DNA from: Mesorhizobium sophorae
GTDB lineage: Bacteria; Pseudomonadota; Alphaproteobacteria; Rhizobiales; Rhizobiaceae
Assembly (NCBI RefSeq): GCF_002270415.1
Contig: NZ_NNRI01000008.1
Span: forward strand, 487,501-551,500
Reading direction: 5' to 3'
Length of the DNA: 64,000 nt
The stretch's first letter is position 1. The number at the start of each line of letters is the position of its first letter. The notes under the pieces were generated by a model that saw nothing but the letters and a program-made list of their open reading frames with translations, was not told the DNA's origin and did not search any database. The position numbers were made by a program, and so were the translations under genes. Below are positions 21,842-29,299 of this stretch, in pieces.

Positions 21842-22357
21842 CTAGGCGTCGAGCGGCCTGTAACCGCCCCGCCAGTAGATCAGCGCCTGCCCGGCATCGC
21901 GGGTGCGCACGGCCTCGACCGTGCCGATGACGATGGAATGTGTGCCGCGATCGATCATCTCGTCGAGGCTGCAGTCGAAGGCGGCCACCGCGTCCGAAAG
22001 CAATGAAGCTCCGGTCTTCAACGTCATCCATTCGGCGCCCTCGTAGCGGTCCTTGCCCTTGATGCCACCAAAGCCGGAGAACCGCTCGGCGACGCGCTGA
22101 TGCTGGGGCCCGAGCGAATTGACGCCGAAATGCCGGTAGCGTTCGATCAGCGGCCAGGTCGACGACGACCGGTTGACGCAGGCGATCACCTTGGGCGGCT
22201 CGGCCGACAGCGAGACGACCGAAATGACCACCAGGCCGGAGCGATCCTCGCCGACGCCGGCAGTGATGACGCTGACATTGCCGACGATCAGCCGCATCGC
22301 GGCTCGAAAATCCGCGACGCCGACAGGAGTTCCCTCCGGAACCTTTGGTTCAGTCAT
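21842..22357 (-). CDS. Flavin reductase family protein (FMN-binding split barrel)
   Basis: 171-residue flavin reductase-like protein that uses NAD(P)H to supply reduced FMN to a partner monooxygenase. Family features are FRAAMRLIVGNVSVITAG at the N-terminus, VSLSAEPPKVIACVNRSSSTWPLI (residues ~45-70, flavin site), FGVNSLGPQHQRVAERFSG, and HSIVIGTVEAV near the end. ATG 22357 directly follows GAGGAGCC; the frame stays open to 22405. No oxygenase gene is adjacent, so the partner is unknown. It converges with ubiG across the inverted-repeat element. Confidence 0.88.
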   Translation of the reverse strand: MTEPKVPEGTPVGVADFRAAMRLIVGNVSVITAGVGEDRSGLVVISVVSLSAEPPKVIACVNRSSSTWPLIERYRHFGVNSLGPQHQRVAERFSGFGGIKGKDRYEGAEWMTLKTGASLLSDAVAAFDCSLDEMIDRGTHSIVIGTVEAVRTRDAGQALIYWRGGYRPLDA

Positions 22358-22500
22358 GGCTGGCTCCTCGATGTCCCGCGGAAACGCGCTTTCGGAAAAG
22401 ATCACGCTGGAACAAGAAGATAAAGCGAATCCAGAGACAAATTCAGGTGAGCCCGCTCCCGGCGGCCATGGCTGCCGGCGTGATGCAGATGCCTTTCGGC

Positions 22501-23403
22501 CTAGGCCGCTTGCGCTTTCTGGCTTTGTGCCTTGGTGGTGATGAAGACGCCGGCCGTGATGATGACCGCGCCAGCCCAGGTCAGCAACTGATAATGTTCC
22601 CCGAGGAAGACCGTGCCGGCAAACAGCCCGACCGCCGCCGCCACATAGCCGATCTGGCTGAGATAGACGGGGCCGCCGACCGACTGCAGGCGGAAGAAGA
22701 AGGCGAACATCGCCGACGCCGACGCGGCCTGGGCGACGACGACCAGCGGCACGCCGCCGAGCGGTGCGAAGGCCCCGGCGCCGAACAGAGCGAGAATGCC
22801 AACAAACAGCATCGCCGCCGACGCCAGGTGGCTACCAACCGCAAGCTCGATCGGACCGGTGCCTTCCGGCCAGTCCACCGTGCGGTAGATGTTGCCGGCG
22901 GCAAGGCTGACCGGGATGAGCAGGCCCATCACCACCCAGAACAAATCGGCCGGCTGGCCGGCCTCGCCGCGTGTGACCGCCACCATGACCGCGCCGACGA
23001 AGCCGACAGCGATGCCGACGATGCCCAGCATGTTGGGACGCCGGACACGCAGCAGGATCGAGAACACCAGCGTGATGACGGGCGACAGCGTGAACATGAT
23101 GCCGGTGTAGCCGGCGCCGAGATGCGGAATGGCCGAGAACATCATGAGGTTCGGGACGGCATAGGACACCGCCGCGGTGACGAAGAAATAGCGCAATTTG
23201 CGAGCGGTGAGCCGGATGCGCTGGCCGCGCAGCAGCAGGGCGAACAGCAGCACGCCGCCGGCGCCGAGCGAGATGACGAAGGCCCAGACCATGGCCGGCA
23301 CACCGGCAGCCGTGGCGAGCTTGCCGAACGGCAACGTCAGGCCAAGCAGGCCACCGGTGATCACCAGCAGGCCGAGCGCCGAATCCCAAAGAAATTTCAT
23401 CAT
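22501..23403 (-). CDS. EamA/DMT family transporter
   Basis: Inner-membrane metabolite exporter of the drug/metabolite transporter superfamily: 300 residues, about ten hydrophobic helices arranged as two EamA repeats. The second repeat contains LSQIGYVAAAVGLFAGTVFLGE (given as landmark pieces around residues 235-260) and the typical YQLLTWAGAVIITAGV. ATG 23403 is the first of two tandem Met codons and follows AGGG. The divergent MarR gene, with operator-like palindromes between, suggests induction by the exported compound. The substrate is unknown. Confidence 0.88.
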   Translation of the reverse strand: MMKFLWDSALGLLVITGGLLGLTLPFGKLATAAGVPAMVWAFVISLGAGGVLLFALLLRGQRIRLTARKLRYFFVTAAVSYAVPNLMMFSAIPHLGAGYTGIMFTLSPVITLVFSILLRVRRPNMLGIVGIAVGFVGAVMVAVTRGEAGQPADLFWVVMGLLIPVSLAAGNIYRTVDWPEGTGPIELAVGSHLASAAMLFVGILALFGAGAFAPLGGVPLVVVAQAASASAMFAFFFRLQSVGGPVYLSQIGYVAAAVGLFAGTVFLGEHYQLLTWAGAVIITAGVFITTKAQSQKAQAA

Positions 23404-23440
23404 CGAGCCCTGTCGTGCGCGGCCCCTTGGCCGGCATTGC

Positions 23441-23481
23441 ATCTTGAGGTAAGATAATGGAAAGATTCTTAACGTCAAGAT
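23441..23481. promoter_or_regulatory. Paired MarR-type operator candidates
   Basis: Two similar dyads lie between the divergent EamA and MarR genes: ATCTT-GAGGT-AAGAT (23441-23455) and TTCTT-AACGTC-AAGAT (23466-23481). Their outer parts also form an inverted repeat ATCTTGA/TCAAGAT. The first covers the MarR ribosome site and the second its first codons, which suits autorepression and control of the transporter. Inferred from symmetry and position. Confidence 0.5.
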
Positions 23482-23984
23482 ATATGATGGTGGGACAATT
23501 GGACAGGGCAGCAAGAGCGATCGAGCAATGGAAGCGAGAGCGGCCGGATCTGGATGTCTCGCCGATGGCGGTGCTCGGGCGGCTGAACGAGGCCTCCTCG
23601 CTGATCGCCCGCGAGCGCCTCGCTCCGCTCTTTGCCCGGTACGGGCTGCAGTCCGGGGAGTTCGACGTGCTGGCGACGATGCGCCGCTCGGGATCACCCT
23701 ACGCGCTGACGCCGACCGCTCTCTATGAAGCGACGATGGTGACGTCGGGCGCCATGACCAACCGGCTCGACCGGCTCGAAACGTCCGGATTGATCCTGCG
23801 TGGGCCGCACCCCAACGATCGGCGCGGCATTGTCGTGCGGCTGACCGAAAAGGGTCTAGCGCTGATCAACGAGGCTGTCAGCGCCCACGTTGCCAACGAG
23901 CACGAGATTCTCGCGGGCTTGACGCCTGCGGAACGGGAAACGCTGTCTCGGCTGCTTGAGAAATTGATCGGCAGCGTGAGTTAG
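23457..23984 (+). CDS. MarR family transcriptional regulator
   Basis: 175-residue winged-helix repressor. The MarR core is clear: FARYGLQSGEFDVLATMRRSG, then the recognition region LTPTALYEATMVTSGAMTNRLDRLETSGL, the wing PNDRRGIVVRLTEKG, and a C-terminal dimerisation helix. ATG 23457 has a good GAGG ribosome site 7 bases ahead; tandem ATGs at 23484/23487 are alternatives that would leave both operator dyads upstream. It is divergent from the EamA transporter, so it probably controls that gene in response to its substrate. Confidence 0.92.
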   Translation: MERFLTSRYMMVGQLDRAARAIEQWKRERPDLDVSPMAVLGRLNEASSLIARERLAPLFARYGLQSGEFDVLATMRRSGSPYALTPTALYEATMVTSGAMTNRLDRLETSGLILRGPHPNDRRGIVVRLTEKGLALINEAVSAHVANEHEILAGLTPAERETLSRLLEKLIGSVS

Positions 23985-23988
23985 CAGC

Positions 23989-24414
23989 TCAGTGGCGGTC
24001 GTCCGGAAAAACCGGAATCGGCATGAACTCGACGCCGTCCTCGGCTAGGCTCTTGGCCTCGTCCAGTGTCGCCTCGCCATAGATGCCGCGTGCGTCGCTT
24101 TCGCCGAAATGGATCTTGCGTGCTTCCTCGGCAAACTTGTCGCCGACATAGTCGGCATTCTCGCGCACCTTCTCGGCCATCGCCTTGAGCTGCGCCAGGG
24201 CCTGCTTCTGCGCCTCGCCCATGGCGAGCGTTATCGTTTCCTGCTTGCGCGCCGTGGAGACGGCCGGCGCCATCAGGGCTTTCTGCACCTTGTGCGAACC
24301 GCAGGTCGGGCAATCGACGAAGCCGCGCTTCTTCTGGGTGTCGAAATCCTCGTTGCTACGAAACCAGCCCTCGAATTCGTGGTCGTGCTCGCAAATCAGG
24401 GCAAAGCGGATCAA
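23989..24414 (-). CDS. DUF1178 family protein
   Basis: 141-residue alphaproteobacterial protein of unknown function. It starts IRFALICEHDHEFEGWFRSNEDFDTQ and has a CPTCGSHKVQKALMAPAV zinc-ribbon-like CxxC stretch near residue 35, with a further Cys in the N-terminal segment. The start codon is TTG, sharing bases with the TGA of the nitrilase gene (TTGA overlap), which implies translational coupling. The frame begins exactly at the conserved N-terminus, so TTG is well supported. Last gene of the comF-grxC-nitrilase-DUF1178 run. Confidence 0.88.
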   Translation of the reverse strand: MIRFALICEHDHEFEGWFRSNEDFDTQKKRGFVDCPTCGSHKVQKALMAPAVSTARKQETITLAMGEAQKQALAQLKAMAEKVRENADYVGDKFAEEARKIHFGESDARGIYGEATLDEAKSLAEDGVEFMPIPVFPDDRH

Positions 24415-25277
24415 GAGGCCGCACCCCTGAGACGTGGCGCCTCGCCCGCGCCGGCATTGACGGCGAAATCCCGCGCATTCTTGAGATTGGGGATCTTCTT
24501 GCGCGCCGCGGCCGACTGCGCCGGATCGATCTCGGCAACGATCACCGCCGGCTCGTCATGCGCGGCTTCGGCGATGATGCGGCCCCACGGGTCGACGATC
24601 AGCGAATGGCCATAGGTCTCGCGGCCGTCCTCGTGCAGGCCGCCTTGCGCCGCGGCAACGACATAGGCGCCGTTCTCGATGGCGCGTGCCCTGAGCAGCA
24701 CATGCCAGTGCGCCTCGCCCGTCTGGCGGGTGAAGGCGGCGGGCACGGAAAACAGGTCGGCGCCGGCCAGCGCCTCGGCGCGGAACAATTGCGGAAAGCG
24801 CAGATCGTAGCAAACGGCGAACCCCAGTTTCGCGCCTGCGATCTCGGTCACGACAGCCTCGGTGCCCGGCTCGTAGGCGGCGGATTCGCGCCAGCTCTCG
24901 CCATTGTCGAGATCGACGTCGAACATGTGGATCTTGTCATAGGTGGCGAGCGCGGCGCCGTCCGGACCGAACAGCAGCGCCCGGTTGGCGAGCTTGCCGT
25001 CGGCGCGCAGGATGGCGGTCGAGCCGATATGCAGGAAGACGCCAAGCTCGCTCGCCAGTTTGCGCGCGGTCGCCACCACGATGTCCTTGTCCTCCGAGGT
25101 GAAGGAGGCGGCACGCGCCTCCTTGTCGCGGATCAGCGCCCCGGTCATTTCCGGCGTCTGGATGTAGGTCGCACCTTGGCCGGCGGCTTCACGCACCAGC
25201 CGTTCGAGATCGACAGCGTTGCGCTCGGGGCTCTCGCCTGAACGCATCTGGATCGCAGCGGCCTTGAAAACACCCAT
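24411..25277 (-). CDS. Carbon-nitrogen hydrolase (Nit/omega-amidase-like)
   Basis: Nitrilase-superfamily amidase of about 288 residues. The catalytic Glu-Lys-Cys triad is visible in TPEMTG (near 43), YDKIHMFDVDL (near 110) and AVCYDLRFPQLFR (near 147). KIHMFDVD is typical of the Nit1/Nit2 branch, which hydrolyses deaminated glutathione or alpha-ketoglutaramate; a place beside glutaredoxin fits a glutathione-repair role but does not prove it. ATG 25277 has GAGGGG at good spacing; an ATG six bases upstream (25283) is too close to that site. Confidence 0.92.
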   Translation of the reverse strand: MGVFKAAAIQMRSGESPERNAVDLERLVREAAGQGATYIQTPEMTGALIRDKEARAASFTSEDKDIVVATARKLASELGVFLHIGSTAILRADGKLANRALLFGPDGAALATYDKIHMFDVDLDNGESWRESAAYEPGTEAVVTEIAGAKLGFAVCYDLRFPQLFRAEALAGADLFSVPAAFTRQTGEAHWHVLLRARAIENGAYVVAAAQGGLHEDGRETYGHSLIVDPWGRIIAEAAHDEPAVIVAEIDPAQSAAARKKIPNLKNARDFAVNAGAGEAPRLRGAAS

Positions 25278-25289
25278 CGTCATATCCCC

Positions 25290-25559
25290 TCAAATCGTTG
25301 CGCCGTTGGCGAGCATTTTGTCGAGCCGGCCTTCGGCCTCCAGCTCGTGCAGGTCGTCGCAGCCGCCGACATGCGTATCGCCTATGAAAATCTGCGGAAA
25401 GGTCGCGCGGCCGTGAGCGCGGGAAATCATTTCCTGGCGCAGTTCGGGCGAGAAGGAGGCGTCGTGCTCGGTAAAGGCGACGCCCTTGCGCTCGAGCAGC
25501 CGCTTGGCTGCCGTGCAATAGCCGCACATCATGCGGGTGTAGATGGTGACATCGACCAT
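25290..25559 (-). CDS. grxC: Glutaredoxin 3
   Basis: Cytosolic glutathione-dependent thiol-disulfide oxidoreductase of 89 residues. The active site is Cys12-Gly-Tyr-Cys15; most class I members have CPYC, so the Pro-to-Gly change is a small departure that is common in some alphaproteobacteria. The glutathione-binding TFPQIFIGDTHVGGCDDL follows (near 60-77). It is co-directional with comF upstream and the nitrilase downstream with short gaps, so co-transcription is likely. Confidence 0.96.
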   Translation of the reverse strand: MVDVTIYTRMMCGYCTAAKRLLERKGVAFTEHDASFSPELRQEMISRAHGRATFPQIFIGDTHVGGCDDLHELEAEGRLDKMLANGATI

Positions 25560-25586
25560 GACGAATTTCCGCTGTTCGTTGCCGAC

Positions 25587-26375
25587 TTATATAGTCGCGG
25601 ACTCGTCCGCCCGAAAGTCCCCCGGCAACACACGCGCAAAGGTCAGCACGTCGACGGCACCGGCGCCACCTCTCTTCAGCGCCTTGGTTGCCGCACGAAC
25701 GGTGGCGCCCGTGGTGTAGACGTCGTCGATCAACAGCACCCTGCGGCCGGCAATCTCGATTTCCGCCTCGGCGGGCACCCGAAAGGCGGCCCGCACATTT
25801 TCCTCACGTTCCTGCCTCTCCAGCCCTACCTGCTGGCGGGTGAGTTTGACGCGCCGCACCGCCGAAGGCGCGAAGGGCAATTGGCTGAGCACGGAGACCG
25901 CCCTCGCCAGCTCCGCCGACTGATTGAAGCGTCGCCTGAAAAAGCGCCGCCAGTGCAGCGGCACCGGCACCACCACATCCGCCTCGGCGATGAGGTCGGC
26001 GCCGGCGCGCACCATCCATCGCGCCATCCATGGCGCGAGATCCGTGCGATCCTGGTATTTCAGTCCTTGCACCATCTGGCGGGCGACGCCGGAATAGGCG
26101 ACGGCGGCCCGCGCCCGCTCGAAGGGCGGCGGATCGGCGATCGCCTCGGCGGATAGAAAGCCCTCGCCCATATGGTGGGTGAACGGCGTGCCCATCACCG
26201 GGCACCATGGCCGTTCCAGCAGCCGCAACTTCGGCCAGCAGCCGCCACACAGGACGCCGGGTTGCGAGACATGCCGGCGGCAGCCGGCGCAGACCGGCGG
26301 AAACAAGATGCGCGCCGGCCAGCCGAGGGCCGATCGGGCCATGCTCTTGATCTCGATGGGCTTGATCTTGGGCAT
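25587..26375 (-). CDS. comF: ComF family protein (phosphoribosyltransferase-like)
   Basis: 262 residues homologous to ComF/GntX. The N-terminal zinc-ribbon is CAGC...CGGC (near 30-46), and the C-terminal type-I phosphoribosyltransferase fold has the PRPP loop VLLIDDVYTTGATVRAA. ComF is needed for DNA uptake in naturally competent bacteria, but in rhizobia the role is not established and no other competence genes are here. ATG 26375 gives a normal length (ATG 26342 is an alternative); the open frame extends much further upstream as an artefact of GC-rich sequence antisense to the methyltransferase. Confidence 0.88.
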   Translation of the reverse strand: MPKIKPIEIKSMARSALGWPARILFPPVCAGCRRHVSQPGVLCGGCWPKLRLLERPWCPVMGTPFTHHMGEGFLSAEAIADPPPFERARAAVAYSGVARQMVQGLKYQDRTDLAPWMARWMVRAGADLIAEADVVVPVPLHWRRFFRRRFNQSAELARAVSVLSQLPFAPSAVRRVKLTRQQVGLERQEREENVRAAFRVPAEAEIEIAGRRVLLIDDVYTTGATVRAATKALKRGGAGAVDVLTFARVLPGDFRADESATI

Positions 26376-26463
26376 CGGATCGGCCACGTGGTTGGTCCTG
26401 CGCGCCACTATATGAACAATCTCAGAGCGTCGACAAACAAGGATTTGCCCGTTGCGGCCGATA

Positions 26464-27324
26464 ATGGATATTTCGCTTTGGCTGGCGCACAAGCGGCGCG
26501 CGCTCGCCCATCCCGTTGACGGTGCCGATTTCCTCATGCGCCGCACGGCCGAGGACCTTGCCGATCGGCTGGCTGCCGTCGAGCGCCGGTTCGGCAAGGC
26601 TGCGGTGCTGTTTTGCCAGACGGCGGCGGCAGCCGAAATGCTCGCCCAGAGCGGCAAGGTCGCCGACATTGTCCGCGTCGAGACGGACGCGGCTTTCCTG
26701 AATGGCGGCGCCGGCTTGATTGCACCACTCGAAACCGTGCCGTTCGAACCGGAAAGCCTCGATCTGGCGGTCTCCCTTCTGTCGCTGCAGGCAATGAACG
26801 ACATCCCTGGCATGCTGATCCAGATCCGCCGCGCGCTGCGGCCAGACGGGCTTTTCCTCGGCGCCTTTGCCGGCGCCGGCACGCTTTTCGAGTTGCGCGA
26901 AAGCCTGCTTGCGGCCGAGACCGAGCTCTATGGCGGCGCCAGCCCGCGTGTCATCCCGTTCACCGATGTGCGCGATGCCGGTGCGCTTCTGCAGCGCGCC
27001 GGTCTCGCTCTGCCGGTCGCCGATGTCGAGACGGTGACGGTGCGCTATGCCAGCCTGTTCGGCCTGATGGCGGATCTGCGGGCGATGGGCGAAACCAGTG
27101 CGCTCACCGATCGCAGCCGGCGGCCGGGCTCGCGCAAGCTGTTTGCCCGCGCGGCGGAAATCTACGCCGAACGCTTTTCGGACCCCGATGGCCGCGTGAG
27201 GGCAAGTTTCTCGATCGTCTGGATGTCCGGCTGGGCGCCCGACGCATCGCAGCAAAAGCCGCTGAAGCCCGGGTCGGCCAAGGTCTCGCTGAAGACAATA
27301 CTGGAGGCTCCCGACGGGCAGTGA
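26464..27324 (+). CDS. BioC/NDUFAF5-like methyltransferase-fold protein
   Basis: 286 residues of the class I SAM-methyltransferase fold. The N-terminal pattern (LAHKRRALAHPVDGADFLMRRTAEDL) and LETVPFEPESLDLAVSLLSLQAMNDIPGMLIQIRRALRPDGLF (landmark for the region around residues 95-140) match the alphaproteobacterial relatives of mitochondrial NDUFAF5. NDUFAF5 hydroxylates an arginine during complex I assembly; the bacterial role is unproven. ATG 26464 has no clear ribosome site, while TTG 26452 has AAGGA at good spacing, so translation may begin four codons earlier. Divergent from comF. Confidence 0.85.
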   Translation: MDISLWLAHKRRALAHPVDGADFLMRRTAEDLADRLAAVERRFGKAAVLFCQTAAAAEMLAQSGKVADIVRVETDAAFLNGGAGLIAPLETVPFEPESLDLAVSLLSLQAMNDIPGMLIQIRRALRPDGLFLGAFAGAGTLFELRESLLAAETELYGGASPRVIPFTDVRDAGALLQRAGLALPVADVETVTVRYASLFGLMADLRAMGETSALTDRSRRPGSRKLFARAAEIYAERFSDPDGRVRASFSIVWMSGWAPDASQQKPLKPGSAKVSLKTILEAPDGQ

Positions 27325-27351
27325 ACCGGCCCGCAGGCGCGGACGGCTACC

Positions 27352-27531
27352 TCAGGGCCCGAGGGCGTTGACAAGCCTGCTGGTATTGTCGCTGAACAGC
27401 CAAGTGATTGCGTTGAAAACCTGGCCGATGCCGCCAATGATGGTCAACGACAGCACACCGATGATCAGGGCATATTCGACAGCCGTGGCGCCGGTCTCGT
27501 CCTTCAGAAAACGAAGCAGCACTGCATTCAT
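27352..27531 (-). CDS. Flp/Fap-type type IVb pilin
   Basis: 59-residue pilin subunit, short enough to be missed by length cut-offs. The product reads MNAVLLRFLKDETGATAVEY and continues ALIIGVLSLTIIGGIGQVFN. A short positively charged leader, the prepilin-peptidase site (G, then ATAVEY with the conserved Glu and Tyr), and a hydrophobic helix are all visible. Flp pilins are assembled by the Tad/Cpa machinery into adhesive pili. No cpa/tad genes are in the window, so this is an orphan copy. Upstream lie repeated TTAA boxes (27571-27635). ATG 27531 is the only sensible start. Confidence 0.9.
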   Translation of the reverse strand: MNAVLLRFLKDETGATAVEYALIIGVLSLTIIGGIGQVFNAITWLFSDNTSRLVNALGP

Positions 27532-27570
27532 GACCTAAACCCCTCTGGCCAGAACCTTACCGCCGATCTG

Positions 27571-27635
27571 TTAAGAAAGGTTAACGGCAAAGGCTTAACA
27601 GGCGGTGAAACCGCCGCCCTTGTCGAATCTCTTAA
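27571..27635. promoter_or_regulatory. Cluster of TTAA(C) boxes upstream of the Flp pilin
   Basis: TTAA occurs at 27571, 27581, 27595 and 27632, with gTTAAg-n-ggTTAAc spaced by one helical turn. CtrA, which controls pilin genes in Caulobacter, binds TTAA-N7-TTAA(C). The spacings here are 6 and 10, so these are at best half-sites or degenerate sites. Confidence 0.3.
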
Positions 27636-27640
27636 CCATG

Positions 27641-27958
27641 TCAGCAGTCGCCGCTGCTTCTGCCATTGGACCTGATGATGCAGACCGAACTGGGCTCCGG
27701 CTGCAGCACGCTGCGGCGCACCGTATAGGTTTCGCGATGGCTGACCGAGCCGGTGGCCGTCATGTCGAGCCCGCTGGCAAAATCGTCGCGGGCCGACAGC
27801 GAGCGTGTCTGGCTGTCGAGGAAAGGCGCGGCGATCAGCGCCAGCGCCACCGCGGCCGAACCGAACAGAAGCGTGATGCGCAAGATGCCCATGCCCGCGT
27901 CGGCGGCGCGAAAGGCGCGCTCTGGCCGGATCGAGTCCCAATCCCTGTCCAGGTTCAT
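27641..27958 (-). CDS. Hypothetical single-pass membrane protein
   Basis: 105 residues, not assigned to a family. A charged N-terminus (MNLDRDWDSIRPERAFRAAD) is followed by one hydrophobic helix (about 23-46: GILRITLLFGSAAVALALIA) and a polar C-terminal part with ETYTVRRSVLQPEPSSVCII. ATG 27958 follows a strong GGGGAG ribosome site, and the coding look is good. It lies just upstream of, and in line with, the Flp pilin gene; whether they are linked is unknown. Confidence 0.65.
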   Translation of the reverse strand: MNLDRDWDSIRPERAFRAADAGMGILRITLLFGSAAVALALIAAPFLDSQTRSLSARDDFASGLDMTATGSVSHRETYTVRRSVLQPEPSSVCIIRSNGRSSGDC

Positions 27959-28085
27959 TCTATCGCTCCCCAGCGAATCGGCGGCGCGGCCACGAAACGA
28001 CCATGCTTCACTTTTTCACGGCGAGATAAATCTTCCATTAACGCTGACTGATACAGCGCTTCGACCCGGCAGGCGGGAGGGCATG

Positions 28086-28508
28086 CTAGAGGAGATCGAT
28101 GAGGAACGGGATCAGCGGCGCATCGGCCGGCGGCATCGGATAGTCGCGCATCTGCTTTGGCCGCACCCATTTCAGCGCCTGCCCCTCCCTGGGCTGGGCG
28201 ATGCCGCGGAAGCGGCGGCAGATGAACAGCGGCATCAACAGGTGGAAATCATCATAGGAATGACTGGCGAAGGTGAGCGGCGCCAGGCAAGGAATGTCGG
28301 TCTCGATGCCGATTTCCTCATGCAGTTCGCGGATGATGCATTGTTCCGGCGTCTCGCCGGGCTCGACCTTGCCACCGGGAAATTCCCACAGGCCGGCAAG
28401 TTGCTTGCCCTCGGGGCGCCGTGCCAGCAGCACCCGGCCATCGGCATCGACCAGCGCACAGGCGGCGACCAGCAGCAGGCGCTTGCCGGCGATCGTCACA
28501 TCACTCAT
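28086..28508 (-). CDS. mutT: (Deoxy)nucleoside triphosphate pyrophosphohydrolase, MutT-type Nudix
   Basis: Nudix hydrolase of 140 residues that removes oxidised nucleotides such as 8-oxo-dGTP before incorporation. The Nudix box is complete: GGKVEPGET...RELHEEIGI (about residues 42-64). WEFPGGK precedes it and the C-terminal LKWVRPKQMRDYPMPPAD is MutT-like. ATG 28508 (MSDVTIAGKRLLLVAA) is 8 bases after the GNAT stop, making an argJ-GNAT-mutT unit. The open frame runs further upstream inside the GNAT gene but is not coding. Confidence 0.93.
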   Translation of the reverse strand: MSDVTIAGKRLLLVAACALVDADGRVLLARRPEGKQLAGLWEFPGGKVEPGETPEQCIIRELHEEIGIETDIPCLAPLTFASHSYDDFHLLMPLFICRRFRGIAQPREGQALKWVRPKQMRDYPMPPADAPLIPFLIDLL

Positions 28509-28516
28509 GCCCAATT

Positions 28517-29299
28517 TCACTCCTGAACAGGCGGCCGGCGATAGTGGTAGCGATAGACCTCGTCGAAGCCGAGCGAACGATAGAGCGCCAGCGCCGGCAC
28601 GTTGCCAGCCTCGACCTGCAGCCAAGCTTCGCGGGCGCCACGCAGCCGCGCCCATTTCAGCGCCGACAGGATCAGGTTGCGGCCGTGGCCCTTGTTGCGC
28701 GCCGACTTGTCGGTGGCGATCTCGAACAGGCCGGCAAGATCGCCATCGTGCACGCAGATCAGCGTCGCCAGCGGCTCGGCTCCGTCTTCGAGCGCGAACA
28801 GCCCGGCCTCGGGCTGGATGGCGCCGATGATCTCCGACAGGCCGGGTCGCAGCGATACGTCCGAACCGCTGACCTTGAGCGACGCGCCGATGAAGCGGCT
28901 GATGTCCTTCAGCGGGATCTGGTCCATGGCGGCATCGAGTTGCGCGTCGGCCAGCGGCAGCCGCATCACCAGCGACTCGTCGAATCGGCTCCAGCCCTCG
29001 CGGTCGAGATGACTGGCGAGACTGGAACCCGACAGCGGCGACATGCGGAATGTCAGCGGCCTGCCATAGGCGTCGAAACGGCGGCTGGCACGGCCGATGC
29101 GGTCGGCGATATGCTGGGTGTCGCCCGGATCGAGAGGATTGACCGAATTCAGCCGCTTGGCCGGATGGCCGGCGGTCAGCCGCACCACCCAGGTACCGTC
29201 ATAGTGGACGGCCGCTGCTGGCCAGGCGCGAAAGCCGGCCGCCTCGTAGCGGCGGACGATTGCGAGCATGCTTGCCGGATGCCTGGAAGCCAAAGCCAT
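28517..29299 (-). CDS. GNAT family N-acetyltransferase
   Basis: 260 residues with the GNAT fold in the C-terminal half. The acetyl-CoA loop is ARNKGHG (Q/RxxGxG), followed by WLQVEAGNVPALALYRSLGFDEVYRYHYR, a landmark for the last 40 residues and typical of RimI/MSMEG_type acetyltransferases. The N-terminal half (RRYEAAGFRAWPAA onwards) probably is a degenerate second GNAT unit. The start ATG at 29299 shares its first base with the argJ stop (TGATG), implying coupling. The acceptor is unknown. Confidence 0.88.
   Translation of the reverse strand: MALASRHPASMLAIVRRYEAAGFRAWPAAAVHYDGTWVVRLTAGHPAKRLNSVNPLDPGDTQHIADRIGRASRRFDAYGRPLTFRMSPLSGSSLASHLDREGWSRFDESLVMRLPLADAQLDAAMDQIPLKDISRFIGASLKVSGSDVSLRPGLSEIIGAIQPEAGLFALEDGAEPLATLICVHDGDLAGLFEIATDKSARNKGHGRNLILSALKWARLRGAREAWLQVEAGNVPALALYRSLGFDEVYRYHYRRPPVQE

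Noticed and set aside
25587..26882. 431-codon version of ComF
   Set aside because: The N-terminal 169 codons are antisense to the methyltransferase gene and Arg/Ser-rich; ComF homology begins at the ATG at 26375.
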